From a bacterium (lineage in GTDB: Bacteria > Desulfobacterota > JAPLJL01), in assembly GCA_028713675.1 (NCBI GenBank), contig JAQTNV010000017.1, forward strand, positions 1-62,885: a DNA stretch of 62,885 nucleotides. Reading direction: 5' to 3'. A model generated the notes under the pieces. It did not search any database and had not been told where the DNA came from. It saw only the letters and a program-made list of their open reading frames with translations. The stretch's first letter is position 1; each line of letters opens with the position of its first letter. A program made the translations under genes and the position numbers. Positions 1 to 7,003 of this stretch are shown piece after piece.

Positions 1-1
1 G

Positions 2-235
2 GAAGACGAGATCTCGCAGGCCCGCCGGACCCAGGTGGGGACGGGCGACCGGAGCGAGAAGATCCGGACCTATAATTACCCCCAGAGCCGGGTCACCGAT
101 CACCGGAGCGGGGTGAGCACGCATAACTTGGAAGGCGTGCTCGACGGGGAGATCGATCAGCTGATCGAGGGGGCGATCACCCATTTCCAGACCAAGGCCT
201 CGGAATCGGTTCTCGCGAGCGCGCCCGGGCAATAA
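2..235 (+). CDS. prfA: Peptide chain release factor 1, C-terminal part
   Basis: This is the last 77 residues of a gene that begins before the window. RF1 recognises UAA and UAG stop codons and triggers peptide release on the ribosome. The visible part carries the conserved class-I stretch [18 protein letters not shown], then PQSRVTDHR, and the usual helical C-terminus. The GGQ loop and the codon-recognition domain lie upstream and cannot be seen. The next gene is prmC, which methylates the GGQ glutamine of this protein, so the pairing supports both calls. The gene is truncated only by the window edge. Confidence 0.95.
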   Translation, partial: EDEISQARRTQVGTGDRSEKIRTYNYPQSRVTDHRSGVSTHNLEGVLDGEIDQLIEGAITHFQTKASESVLASAPGQ

Positions 236-374
236 ATCGCCCCGCCCCATATTTATATTATTTTCCTGCGTCCCACCCCACTTGTCCTGAGCGGCAGGAG
301 AAGGGTTTTTCCCGCGTTTCCAGCCAGGCGAGCTTTGATTATCACCAGATAATTTATAAACTTTCAGGATGAAG

Positions 375-1322
375 ATGAATCGCAGCGCCCTGATCAGATG
401 GGGAAAGGAATATCTCGAGGAACAGGGAACCTCCGAGCCCGGGGCCGAGGCCGAGCTGCTTTTTCTCCACTCGGGCGGAATCAGCCGGGGGGAATTATAT
501 CGTGATCCGGAGATCCCGGTCCCGGCGGGGGAGGAAGAAAAATACCGGGAATTGATCCGGAGAAGGGGAGAGCGGATTCCGCTTTTTTACCTTCTGGGAG
601 AGAGGGAATTCTGGTCTCTTCCGATCCAGGTGGCCCCCGGGGTGCTGATCCCCCGTCCGGAAACCGAACTGCTGGTGGAAGAAGCGATCCGGTTGGTAAA
701 AGAATGCGGATTGCGGAATGCGGATTGCGGAATTAAAAAATCTTCTTCCCATCCGGCTTTAAACTCGAAACCCGAAACCCGCAACTCGGAACTGTTTTTT
801 CTGGACCTGGGGACCGGATCGGGAGCGATCGCCCTGGCCATCCTGACCGAAATCCCGGAAGCCCGGGCCTGGGCTGCGGATCTTTCCCCTGACGCGCTCC
901 GGATCGCGGCCGGAAACGCCCGCCGCCTCAAGCTCGAAGACCGGATCCAGTTTCTCGCGGGGGATCTTTTCGGGCCGCTCCGGGAATTCCGGGAATTTTT
1001 CCACCTGGTGGTCTGCAACCCGCCCTACATTCCCAGCGCCGTGATCCCGACCCTGGCCTCGGAAGTGGCCCGGGGCGAACCCCGTTTGGCCCTGGACGGG
1101 GGTGAGGACGGGCTCCAGGTCATCCGCCGGGTGGCGGAGGAGGCTTTTGCCTATCTGCAGGCGCCGGGGTTTCTGCTGATGGAAATCGGCGATACCCAGG
1201 CCGAGGCGGCGCGCGGCCTCCTGGCCCGGCAGGGGAGGTATGAGGAAATCCGGGTGCTCCAGGATTATTCGGGAAGAGACCGGGTGGTAGTCGCAAAAAA
1301 AAAGGTCAAAGGTCAAAGGTGA
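375..1322 (+). CDS. prmC: Release factor glutamine methyltransferase PrmC (HemK) with repeat-derived insertion
   Basis: N5-glutamine methyltransferase acting on RF1/RF2 with S-adenosylmethionine. The N-terminal helical release-factor-binding domain is followed by the SAM site LDLGTGSG (about residues 143-150) and the catalytic NPPY motif (about 215-218). I prefer the ATG at 375 because an AGG sits 6 nt upstream; the ATG at 369 directly abuts that AGG. The oddity is about 30 residues between the first helix of the Rossmann domain and LDLGTG, which most PrmC proteins lack. They are encoded by two heptanucleotide repeat arrays (702-733 and 758-794). The last codons and the stop also lie in a third array (GGTCAAA units). 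The motifs are intact, so the enzyme is probably functional. Confidence 0.93.
   Translation: MNRSALIRWGKEYLEEQGTSEPGAEAELLFLHSGGISRGELYRDPEIPVPAGEEEKYRELIRRRGERIPLFYLLGEREFWSLPIQVAPGVLIPRPETELLVEEAIRLVKECGLRNADCGIKKSSSHPALNSKPETRNSELFFLDLGTGSGAIALAILTEIPEARAWAADLSPDALRIAAGNARRLKLEDRIQFLAGDLFGPLREFREFFHLVVCNPPYIPSAVIPTLASEVARGEPRLALDGGEDGLQVIRRVAEEAFAYLQAPGFLLMEIGDTQAEAARGLLARQGRYEEIRVLQDYSGRDRVVVAKKKVKGQR
702..794 (+). repeat. Two heptad arrays inside the prmC reading frame
   Basis: Bases 702-733 consist of GAATGCG/GATTGCG alternating with a period of 7. Bases 758-794 consist of units such as AAACTCG, AAACCCG and AACTCGG. Both unit types are otherwise intergenic: AAACCCG-type arrays also occur at 37727-37761 and 43402-43440. 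They are translated in frame as a low-complexity linker just before the SAM-binding motif of PrmC. Confidence 0.85.
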
Positions 1323-1428
1323 AAGGTGAAAGGAATTTACGATTGACGATTTACGAATGACGAGTGAAAGGCAGATAACCTCCTTGCTCTCAATCGTCAA
1401 TCGTCAATCTGAAATCGTCAATTTGTTG
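1304..1428. repeat. Heptad arrays: GGTCAAA type, then GATTGAC type with inverted arm
   Basis: 1304-1333 is GGTCAAA, GGTCAAA, GGTGAAA, GGTGAAA, GG, and contains the prmC stop codon. 1341-1371 has units GATTGAC, GATTTAC, GAATGAC, GAGTGAA. 1392-1419 has the complementary units AATCGTC, AATCGTC, AATCTGA, AATCGTC, so the last two arrays can pair as an imperfect long hairpin in the prmC-murA gap. Confidence 0.85.
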
Positions 1429-1511
1429 ATGGCGGTCGGCGGTCGTACATTTGGATCGATCCATTCGGCAAACCTCGAAAAGATGTAGTAATATGATTTG
1501 AGAGGAAACGG

Positions 1512-2768
1512 ATGATGGAAAAGATGATCATTAAAGGCGGAAACCGGCTCTCCGGCCGGGTCCGGGTGAGCGGGGCCAAGAACGCCGCCCTGCCCGCCCT
1601 TTCCGCCACCCTGCTTACCGACGAGGAATGCATTTTCTCCGGGTTTCCCCCGGTGGCGGACATCGTCACCATGGGGAAAACCCTCCGGGAGCTGGGTTCG
1701 GAGGTCGAATCCGCCGGGGAATACATCCGGGTCAAGCCGGGTAATTCCGAAAATTTCATCGCGCCTTACCGCCTGGTCAAAACCATGCGCGCCTCGGTCC
1801 TGGTGCTGGGTCCGCTCCTGGCCAAGCGGGGGCGGGCCAAGGTTTCCCTTCCGGGCGGATGCGCGATCGGGGCCCGGCCGATTGACATGCACCTCGACGG
1901 TTTCCAGACCATGGGTGCGGAGCTCAAGATTCACCACGGTTACGTGGAGGGACAGGCCCGGGAACTGCGCGGGACCAAGATCAGATTCAAACGCTCCACG
2001 GTGACCGGGACCGAAAATGTCCTGATGGCAGCCTGCCTGGCCCGGGGGGAAACGATCCTGGAGAACGCCGCCCTGGAGCCGGAAGTGACGGATCTGGCCA
2101 ACCTTTTAAAACAGATGGGGGCCAGGATTGAAGGGGCCGGCACGGATAAAATCAGGATTACCGGGGTGGAAAAACTTTCCGGGGCCAGATACCGGATCAT
2201 CCCCGACCGGATCGAGGCGGGAACCCTGCTGATCGCCGGGGCCATGTGCGGCGGGTCGGTCCAGGTGGAAGGCCTGGTTTTTGAACATCAGAAAGCCCTG
2301 GTGGAAAAGCTGGAGGCGGCCGGGGTCAAGGTCGAGCATGATTACGACTGGATCCGGGTGACCCGGGCGGGAAAAGCGAAGGCGGTTGATCTCGAGACCG
2401 AACCCTTTCCGGGCTTCCCCACCGATTTGCAGGCCCAGATGATGGCGCTGCTTTCCACCGCGGAAGGAACCAGCACCATCATGGAGAATATTTTTGAGAA
2501 CCGTTTCATGCATGTCAGCGAGCTCGACCGGATGGGCGCGGATATCCGGGTGGAAGGCAAGCGCGCGACGGTCCAGGGCGTGGAGCATCTCTCCGGGGCC
2601 CCGGTCATGGCCTCGGACCTGCGGGCGAGCGCGAGCCTGATCCTGGCCGGGCTTTCCGCCGAGGGGGAAACCGAGGTTTCCCGGATCTACCACCTGGACC
2701 GCGGTTATGAAAGGCTGGATCTCAAGCTCGCCCAGCTCGGCGCGGATATCAGAAGAATCAAAGAGTGA
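1512..2768 (+). CDS. murA: UDP-N-acetylglucosamine 1-carboxyvinyltransferase
   Basis: Cytoplasmic enzyme of the first committed step of peptidoglycan synthesis; it transfers enolpyruvate from PEP to UDP-GlcNAc. The length of 418 residues is normal for the family. GAKNAALP (about 21-28) contains the substrate-binding Lys-Asn pair, and LPGGCAIGARP holds the catalytic, fosfomycin-target Cys at about 117. Cys rather than Asp predicts fosfomycin sensitivity at target level. The start is ATG-ATG after an AGAGGAAA ribosome-binding site. The prfA-prmC-murA-his order is a conserved arrangement in several Gram-negative lineages. Confidence 0.97.
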   Translation: MMEKMIIKGGNRLSGRVRVSGAKNAALPALSATLLTDEECIFSGFPPVADIVTMGKTLRELGSEVESAGEYIRVKPGNSENFIAPYRLVKTMRASVLVLGPLLAKRGRAKVSLPGGCAIGARPIDMHLDGFQTMGAELKIHHGYVEGQARELRGTKIRFKRSTVTGTENVLMAACLARGETILENAALEPEVTDLANLLKQMGARIEGAGTDKIRITGVEKLSGARYRIIPDRIEAGTLLIAGAMCGGSVQVEGLVFEHQKALVEKLEAAGVKVEHDYDWIRVTRAGKAKAVDLETEPFPGFPTDLQAQMMALLSTAEGTSTIMENIFENRFMHVSELDRMGADIRVEGKRATVQGVEHLSGAPVMASDLRASASLILAGLSAEGETEVSRIYHLDRGYERLDLKLAQLGADIRRIKE

Positions 2769-2784
2769 AAAGGAAGAAGTAAAA

Positions 2785-2858
2785 ACCGGCAGCAAGTAAC
2801 CGGAAGCCGGTGACCAATTAAAGAAACGAGAAAAGGCAGCCGCAACCTTCAGGTTGCG
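2785..2858. repeat. Degenerate CCGG heptads and a CGCAACCT hairpin before hisD
   Basis: 2785-2812 can be read as heptads ACCGGCA, GCAAGTA, ACCGGAA, GCCGGTG, a weak version of the array at 4841. 2841-2858 is a perfect hairpin, CGCAACCT, loop TC, AGGTTGCG. Its 3' arm covers an alternative TTG start codon at 2854. The same hairpin, interrupted by an insert, occurs at 44252-44292. Confidence 0.7.
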
Positions 2859-2877
2859 TGATTCCAAGGAAGCGGAT

Positions 2878-4164
2878 TTGCAGATAATTAACACCAAAGA
2901 CAAAGGCTTTGAGAAGGAATTCGAGCGCCGGTTGGCCCGCCGCCGGGTCCGTGCCGGGCAGGTGGAAACCGCCGTCCGCCGGGTGATCGATTCGGTCCGG
3001 AAGGAGGGCGACCGGGGACTGCTGAAGAGCATCGCCCGGTTCGACGGCTTGAAACTGCGGGCGAAAGGTCTCGAGGTGCCCAGGGCCCAATGGGACCGAG
3101 CGCTTAAATCGCTTGACCCTTCCGAACGGCGGGCGCTCTCGAAGGCGGCGGACCGGATCCGGAACTTTCATCGGAAAGCCGACCCCCGGGGATATTTTCT
3201 GGTCTCGGAGGGGGTTCTGAGCGCGGCGCGCTATCTCCCGCTGGAACGGGTGGGGGTTTACGTGCCGGGAGGCCGATACGGGTATCCTTCCACGGTGCTC
3301 ATGTCCGTGATCCCCGCCAAAGCGGCGGGGGTGGAGGAGATCATCGTGGTCACCCCCCGGAAAAAGGACGGGGTCAACCGTTATGTCCTGGCGGCGGCGA
3401 AAATCGCCGGGGCCGACCGGCTTTTCGGGATCGGGGGGGCACAGGCGGTCGCGGCCCTGGCGTTCGGGACGGAAACCGTGCCCCGGGTGGACAAGATCGT
3501 CGGCCCGGGCAATATTTTCGTGGCCACCGCCAAGCGGCTGGTCTTCGGCGAGGCGGGGATTGATTCCATCGCCGGTCCGAGCGAGGTCTTGATCGTTTCC
3601 GACGGCAGAGGCCGGGCGGAAATAATCGCGGCCGAGCTCCTGGCCCAGGCCGAGCATGATGAAGATGCCGTCGCGGTCCTGATCTCCACCTCGGAAGCCG
3701 AACTTCTCCGGGTCGAAAAGCTGATCCGGGCGGAGGCGCGGGTTTCCGGCCCGGATTCCACCGCGGCCCGGTCCTGGAAACTGAATGGGGCCCTGATCCT
3801 GGCCGCCAGTCTGAAAGAGGCTCTGGACCTGGCCAACCGCTGGGCGCCGGAGCACCTGGTGCTGGCGGTCCAAGACCCGGAAAGGGAGCTCAGGTCGGTC
3901 CGCCGGGCCGGGGCCATCTTCCTGGGGCTTTCCTCGGCCGTGGCTTTCGGGGATTACCTCGCGGGTCCCAGCCACATCCTCCCGACCTGCGGGAGCGCAC
4001 GCTTTCTTTCCCCCCTGGGGGTCGAGGATTTCTACCGGCGGTCCAGCGTGATCAAGGTCGCGGAGAAGGGATTAAAAAAACTGGGCCCGGCCGTGATCAA
4101 ACTCGCCCGGCTGGAAGGATTGGAGAGGCACGCCCGCGCGGTGGAAATCAGGATGAAACCATAA
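2878..4164 (+). CDS. hisD: Histidinol dehydrogenase
   Basis: Zn-dependent, NAD-linked enzyme that performs the last two oxidations of histidine synthesis (histidinol to histidine). About 428 residues, the usual length. Recognisable motifs are the central VDKIVGPGN and PSEVLIV segments, AEHDEDAV, the catalytic Glu-His in WAPEHLVL, and GDYLAGPSHILPT. I chose the TTG at 2878 because AAGGA lies 7 nt upstream; a TTG at 2854 is in frame but buried in a perfect hairpin. hisG normally stands between murA and hisD in related operons and is missing here. Confidence 0.94.
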   Translation: MQIINTKDKGFEKEFERRLARRRVRAGQVETAVRRVIDSVRKEGDRGLLKSIARFDGLKLRAKGLEVPRAQWDRALKSLDPSERRALSKAADRIRNFHRKADPRGYFLVSEGVLSAARYLPLERVGVYVPGGRYGYPSTVLMSVIPAKAAGVEEIIVVTPRKKDGVNRYVLAAAKIAGADRLFGIGGAQAVAALAFGTETVPRVDKIVGPGNIFVATAKRLVFGEAGIDSIAGPSEVLIVSDGRGRAEIIAAELLAQAEHDEDAVAVLISTSEAELLRVEKLIRAEARVSGPDSTAARSWKLNGALILAASLKEALDLANRWAPEHLVLAVQDPERELRSVRRAGAIFLGLSSAVAFGDYLAGPSHILPTCGSARFLSPLGVEDFYRRSSVIKVAEKGLKKLGPAVIKLARLEGLERHARAVEIRMKP

Positions 4165-4177
4165 TTATGGTATTTGT

Positions 4178-4212
4178 TTGGTAATTGCTATTTGATTATT
4201 GGGATTTGAATT
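4178..4212. repeat. Heptad array, TTGGTAA type
   Basis: Five consecutive 7-nt units, TTGGTAA, TTGCTAT, TTGATTA, TTGGGAT, TTGAATT, fill the short gap between hisD and hisB. The array ends just before the AAGGGGG ribosome-binding site of hisB. Confidence 0.8.
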
Positions 4213-4226
4213 AAAAAGGGGGCATC

Positions 4227-4838
4227 ATGGAACGCCGGGGGGAAAAGGAAAGAAAAACCAAGGAGACCGCCGTCAGGGTTAAAGTAAACCTCGACGGCAA
4301 GGGGGATTACCAGATCAAAACCCCCATTCCTTTCTTTAACCACATGCTGGAACTTTTCGGACGGCACAGCCTGATGGATATCAATCTGGAAGCCAGCGGA
4401 GACGTGGAGGTTGATTACCATCACACGGTCGAGGATGTCGGGATCACCCTGGGCGAGGCCATCGCGCAGGCCCTGGGCGGCCGGGAAGGCGTCTCCCGCT
4501 ACGGAGAGGCCACGGTGCCGATGGACGAGGCCCTGGCTTCGGTGGCGGTGGATCTCGGCGGGCGGCCCTACCTCGTGATCAACCTTTTCGGCCGGGGGGA
4601 GGACGGGCCCGACCGTTACAGCGCCAAGGCCGGGGAGTTCGATCTCAATCTCCTGGAGATTTTTTTCTCCGCGGTCGCCCAGAAGCTTTCGGCCAATGTC
4701 CACGTCAACCTGCATTACGGGAGCGATCCCCATCACATTGCCGAAGCCGTTTTCAAGGCCTTCGCCCGGTCCATGATGGAGGCTACCCGGATCAATCCCC
4801 GGATCCAGGGGGTATTTTCGACCAAAGGAATCATCTAA
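4227..4838 (+). CDS. hisB: Imidazoleglycerol-phosphate dehydratase
   Basis: Monofunctional IGP dehydratase: IGP to imidazole acetol phosphate. At 203 residues it has no fused histidinol-phosphatase domain. The metal-binding repeats typical of the family are visible: FFNHMLELFGRHS near residue 36, HHTVEDVGI near 70, and DPHHIAEAVFKAFARSM near the C-terminus. A strong AAGGGGG site precedes the ATG. It lies between hisD and hisA; hisH, which often follows hisB, is absent. Confidence 0.96.
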   Translation: MERRGEKERKTKETAVRVKVNLDGKGDYQIKTPIPFFNHMLELFGRHSLMDINLEASGDVEVDYHHTVEDVGITLGEAIAQALGGREGVSRYGEATVPMDEALASVAVDLGGRPYLVINLFGRGEDGPDRYSAKAGEFDLNLLEIFFSAVAQKLSANVHVNLHYGSDPHHIAEAVFKAFARSMMEATRINPRIQGVFSTKGII

Positions 4839-4840
4839 AA

Positions 4841-4872
4841 CTGGTCACCGGTCGCCGGTTACCGGTTACAGG
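4841..4872. repeat. Heptad array, CCGGTTA type
   Basis: Units CTGGTCA, CCGGTCG, CCGGTTA, CCGGTTA, CAGG with an exact 7-nt period fill the hisB-hisA gap. The final AGG is the only ribosome-binding-like sequence before hisA. Confidence 0.85.
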
Positions 4873-4881
4873 TTTTCAAAT

Positions 4882-5604
4882 ATGATTGTTTTTCCTGCCG
4901 TTGATATCCAGGGTGGAAAAGGGGTCCGGCTTTACCAGGGTGATTTCGCCAAGACCAAGGTTTATGCCGAGGATCCCCTGACCCTGGCCAAGAAATGGGA
5001 AGGGGAAGGGGCGGAATATCTCCACCTGGTGGACCTGGACGGGGCCCGGCTGGGAAGCCCGGAGAACCGGGAGCAGATCCTGCGGATCCGGAAGGGAGTC
5101 AGGATTCCGATCCAGGTCGGGGGCGGAATCCGCACCCGGGAGGATGTCCGGATTTACCTCGAGGCCGGAATCGACCGGGTAATCCTGGGGACGGTGGTCT
5201 TCAAGTTCCCGGAGCGCTTCCAGGAGATCAACGGGGCTTTCCCCGGGCGGGTGGCGGTGGGAATCGACGCCTCCGGGGGCCTGGTCAAGGTTGAGGGTTG
5301 GCTGGAAGGCACCGAGGTTTATGCCTGGGACCTGGCCCGGAAAGTGAAGGCGTGGGGCGGGAGCCTGGTTATCTTTACCGACATCAACCGGGACGGGACC
5401 CTGGAAGGGCCTGATCTCGGGAGCTATAAAAAATTCGCCGAAACTATCGGCATGAAAGTGATTGTCGCCGGGGGGATTTCCAGGGTTGAGCATGTTCGGA
5501 ACATCAAAGGTCTTGAAAACCTTGGGATTTTCGGATTAATTATCGGTAAGGCCCTTTATGAAGGGACGATCAATCTAAAGGAGGCAATTCAGGCGGCAAG
5601 ATAG
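4882..5604 (+). CDS. hisA: ProFAR isomerase (phosphoribosylformimino-AICAR-P isomerase)
   Basis: A (beta/alpha)8-barrel isomerase that converts ProFAR to PRFAR, the substrate of HisFH. 240 residues. The N-terminal VDIQGGKGVRLYQGDF carries the catalytic Asp near residue 8; VGGGIRT near 78 and FTDINRDGTLEGPD near 168 are the phosphate-binding and second catalytic strands. No dedicated Shine-Dalgarno is evident beyond AGG at the end of the upstream repeat. Its product needs HisH/HisF, which are not in this window. Confidence 0.96.
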   Translation: MIVFPAVDIQGGKGVRLYQGDFAKTKVYAEDPLTLAKKWEGEGAEYLHLVDLDGARLGSPENREQILRIRKGVRIPIQVGGGIRTREDVRIYLEAGIDRVILGTVVFKFPERFQEINGAFPGRVAVGIDASGGLVKVEGWLEGTEVYAWDLARKVKAWGGSLVIFTDINRDGTLEGPDLGSYKKFAETIGMKVIVAGGISRVEHVRNIKGLENLGIFGLIIGKALYEGTINLKEAIQAAR

Positions 5605-5738
5605 TTTCGAGTTACGAGTTTCCCTCCGGGCCCGCTCCCAGCCCGTAGGGCTTACAGGCCGGAGGGTAGGCCCTTATGGGCCGGAGGCGGGTTTCGAGTT
5701 AAACCTTTGACCTTTGAACCTTGAGCTTTAAACTTCTT
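5604..5738. repeat. Composite repeat region between hisA and hisI
   Basis: 5604-5624 has units GTTTCGA, GTTACGA, GTTTCCC, beginning in the hisA stop codon. 5640-5690 is a GC-rich block with GTAGGGCTTACAGGCC and AGGCCCTTATGGGCC palindromes. 5704-5738 has CCTTTGA, CCTTTGA, ACCTTGA, GCTTTAA, ACTTCTT, a perfect 7-nt phase. No gene is visible. Confidence 0.8.
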
Positions 5739-5755
5739 AGCCCTATATCTAGTGT

Positions 5756-5776
5756 TTGTTCACAGCTTTATCCACA
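5756..5776 (+). promoter_or_regulatory. Pair of DnaA-box-like 9-mers
   Basis: TTGTTCACA (one mismatch) and TTATCCACA (a perfect DnaA box) lie 12 bp apart upstream of hisI. An isolated pair may titrate DnaA or be chance. There is no AT-rich unwinding region, dnaA or dnaN here, so this is not an origin. Confidence 0.3.
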
Positions 5777-5802
5777 AGATGTGGGATTGGGGGTCGTAAG
5801 TT

Positions 5803-6123
5803 ATGGAATTTCCTCAAATAAAGTTCGATGAAAAGGGACTGGTCCCGGCCGTAGTCCAGGATATTAAGGATGGGGCGGTGTTGATGGTCGCTTATATGAA
5901 TATGGAATCACTGGGGCTTACCCTTGACACCGGTTTCGCCACTTTCTATAGCCGCTCACGGAAGCAGCTTTGGAAAAAAGGCGAGGAATCGGGCAATGTG
6001 CTCAGGGTGAAAGAGGTTTATTACGATTGCGACGGGGACTGTATCCTGGTCAAGGCCGAGCCGGCGGGACCGTCCTGCCACACCGGGAACCGGACCTGTT
6101 TTTACCGGAGACTGGATATATAG
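5803..6123 (+). CDS. hisI: Phosphoribosyl-AMP cyclohydrolase
   Basis: Zn-dependent ring opening of PR-AMP, the third step of histidine synthesis. 106 residues, without the HisE pyrophosphohydrolase domain. The zinc/magnesium ligands are clear: DCDGDC near residue 85 and SCHTGNRTCF near the C-terminus. VLMVAYMN and FYSRSRKQLWKKG are family signatures. It follows hisA after about 200 bp of repeats, so it may be separately expressed. Confidence 0.96.
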   Translation: MEFPQIKFDEKGLVPAVVQDIKDGAVLMVAYMNMESLGLTLDTGFATFYSRSRKQLWKKGEESGNVLRVKEVYYDCDGDCILVKAEPAGPSCHTGNRTCFYRRLDI

Positions 6124-6150
6124 ACCCGCTTGAGCGGATTCAGATAGCCC

Positions 6151-6906
6151 ATGGCCAGGAAGTTTTTTGAAATCGCATTTGTCATTCCTTTCGCCTCCAA
6201 GGTATTTCCGGAGATCCGGTCATTCCTGAAAAGCGCCCGCGCCCGTTTCAATCAGGATGAGCTTCCCGAGCTCCAGATCTTCAGCTGGGTGGGAGGGAAC
6301 AGCGTGGGCGTGATTTTCCGGTTCAGCTTTGAGAATTTCGTGCCGAGCATGTTCAAGTGGTTCGCCAGCTGGGCCCAGGAATTGAAGATGGAGATCATCG
6401 AGCTCGAGAATTTCGGCAAGCCGGAAAAAGAGGCGATGCGGAAAAGGTTCGAGATGACCTCCGATGCGAAATTCACCGGCAAATACAACCTGGACCATGC
6501 CCTGAATGAAATCGAAGGCCGGTTTTCCCGCCTGGTGGGAATGAGGCGCGAACAGCGGCTGCCCGTCCGGCTCACGGTCAAGTTCCGGACCGGCAAAGCC
6601 CTGGAGCGGGAATACACGGAAAATATCAGCTACGGGGGAATGTTCATCCGGGGCCGGACGGATCTCCCGCTCCGGAGCAAGCTTGAGGTGGTCTTCAAGC
6701 TTCCCGGCACCGAAGAAGAAGTCAAAGCGGTGGCCGAGGTGGTGCACATCGTTTCCCAGGAAAAGGTGGACATGATCGACGGGGACCGGGTTCCCGGGAG
6801 CGGGGTCCATTTTGTCGAATTTGTCGGGGACGGGGAGGAAAAGCTCCGCCGTTACATTGAGAAGATGCATGAGCAGACCCAGGAAGACTCCGAAAAAACA
6901 TTCTGA
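6151..6906 (+). CDS. PilZ-domain protein, probable c-di-GMP effector
   Basis: 251 residues. The N-terminal 125 residues have no domain I recognise. A C-terminal PilZ domain follows, with the c-di-GMP-binding RREQR (132-136) and the second motif NISYGG (158-163), then the barrel strands. The layout resembles PilZ proteins common in myxobacteria and other former deltaproteobacteria. No membrane segment or catalytic domain is visible. The stop lies about 100 bp before the acyl-CoA synthetase gene. The specific output is unknown. Confidence 0.85.
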   Translation: MARKFFEIAFVIPFASKVFPEIRSFLKSARARFNQDELPELQIFSWVGGNSVGVIFRFSFENFVPSMFKWFASWAQELKMEIIELENFGKPEKEAMRKRFEMTSDAKFTGKYNLDHALNEIEGRFSRLVGMRREQRLPVRLTVKFRTGKALEREYTENISYGGMFIRGRTDLPLRSKLEVVFKLPGTEEEVKAVAEVVHIVSQEKVDMIDGDRVPGSGVHFVEFVGDGEEKLRRYIEKMHEQTQEDSEKTF

Positions 6907-7003
6907 TCCTTCGAACGGCTTCAATCCCCGCTCTTCCGGAGGGGGGAAGAAACGACCCGCCGCCTCGAATTTGCCCCGGAAGTCCGACCCGGGAAGACCA
7001 AAG

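Noticed and set aside
5756-5776. Replication origin at the DnaA-box pair
   Set aside because: Only two boxes, no AT-rich unwinding element, and no dnaA, dnaN, parA or gidA nearby.
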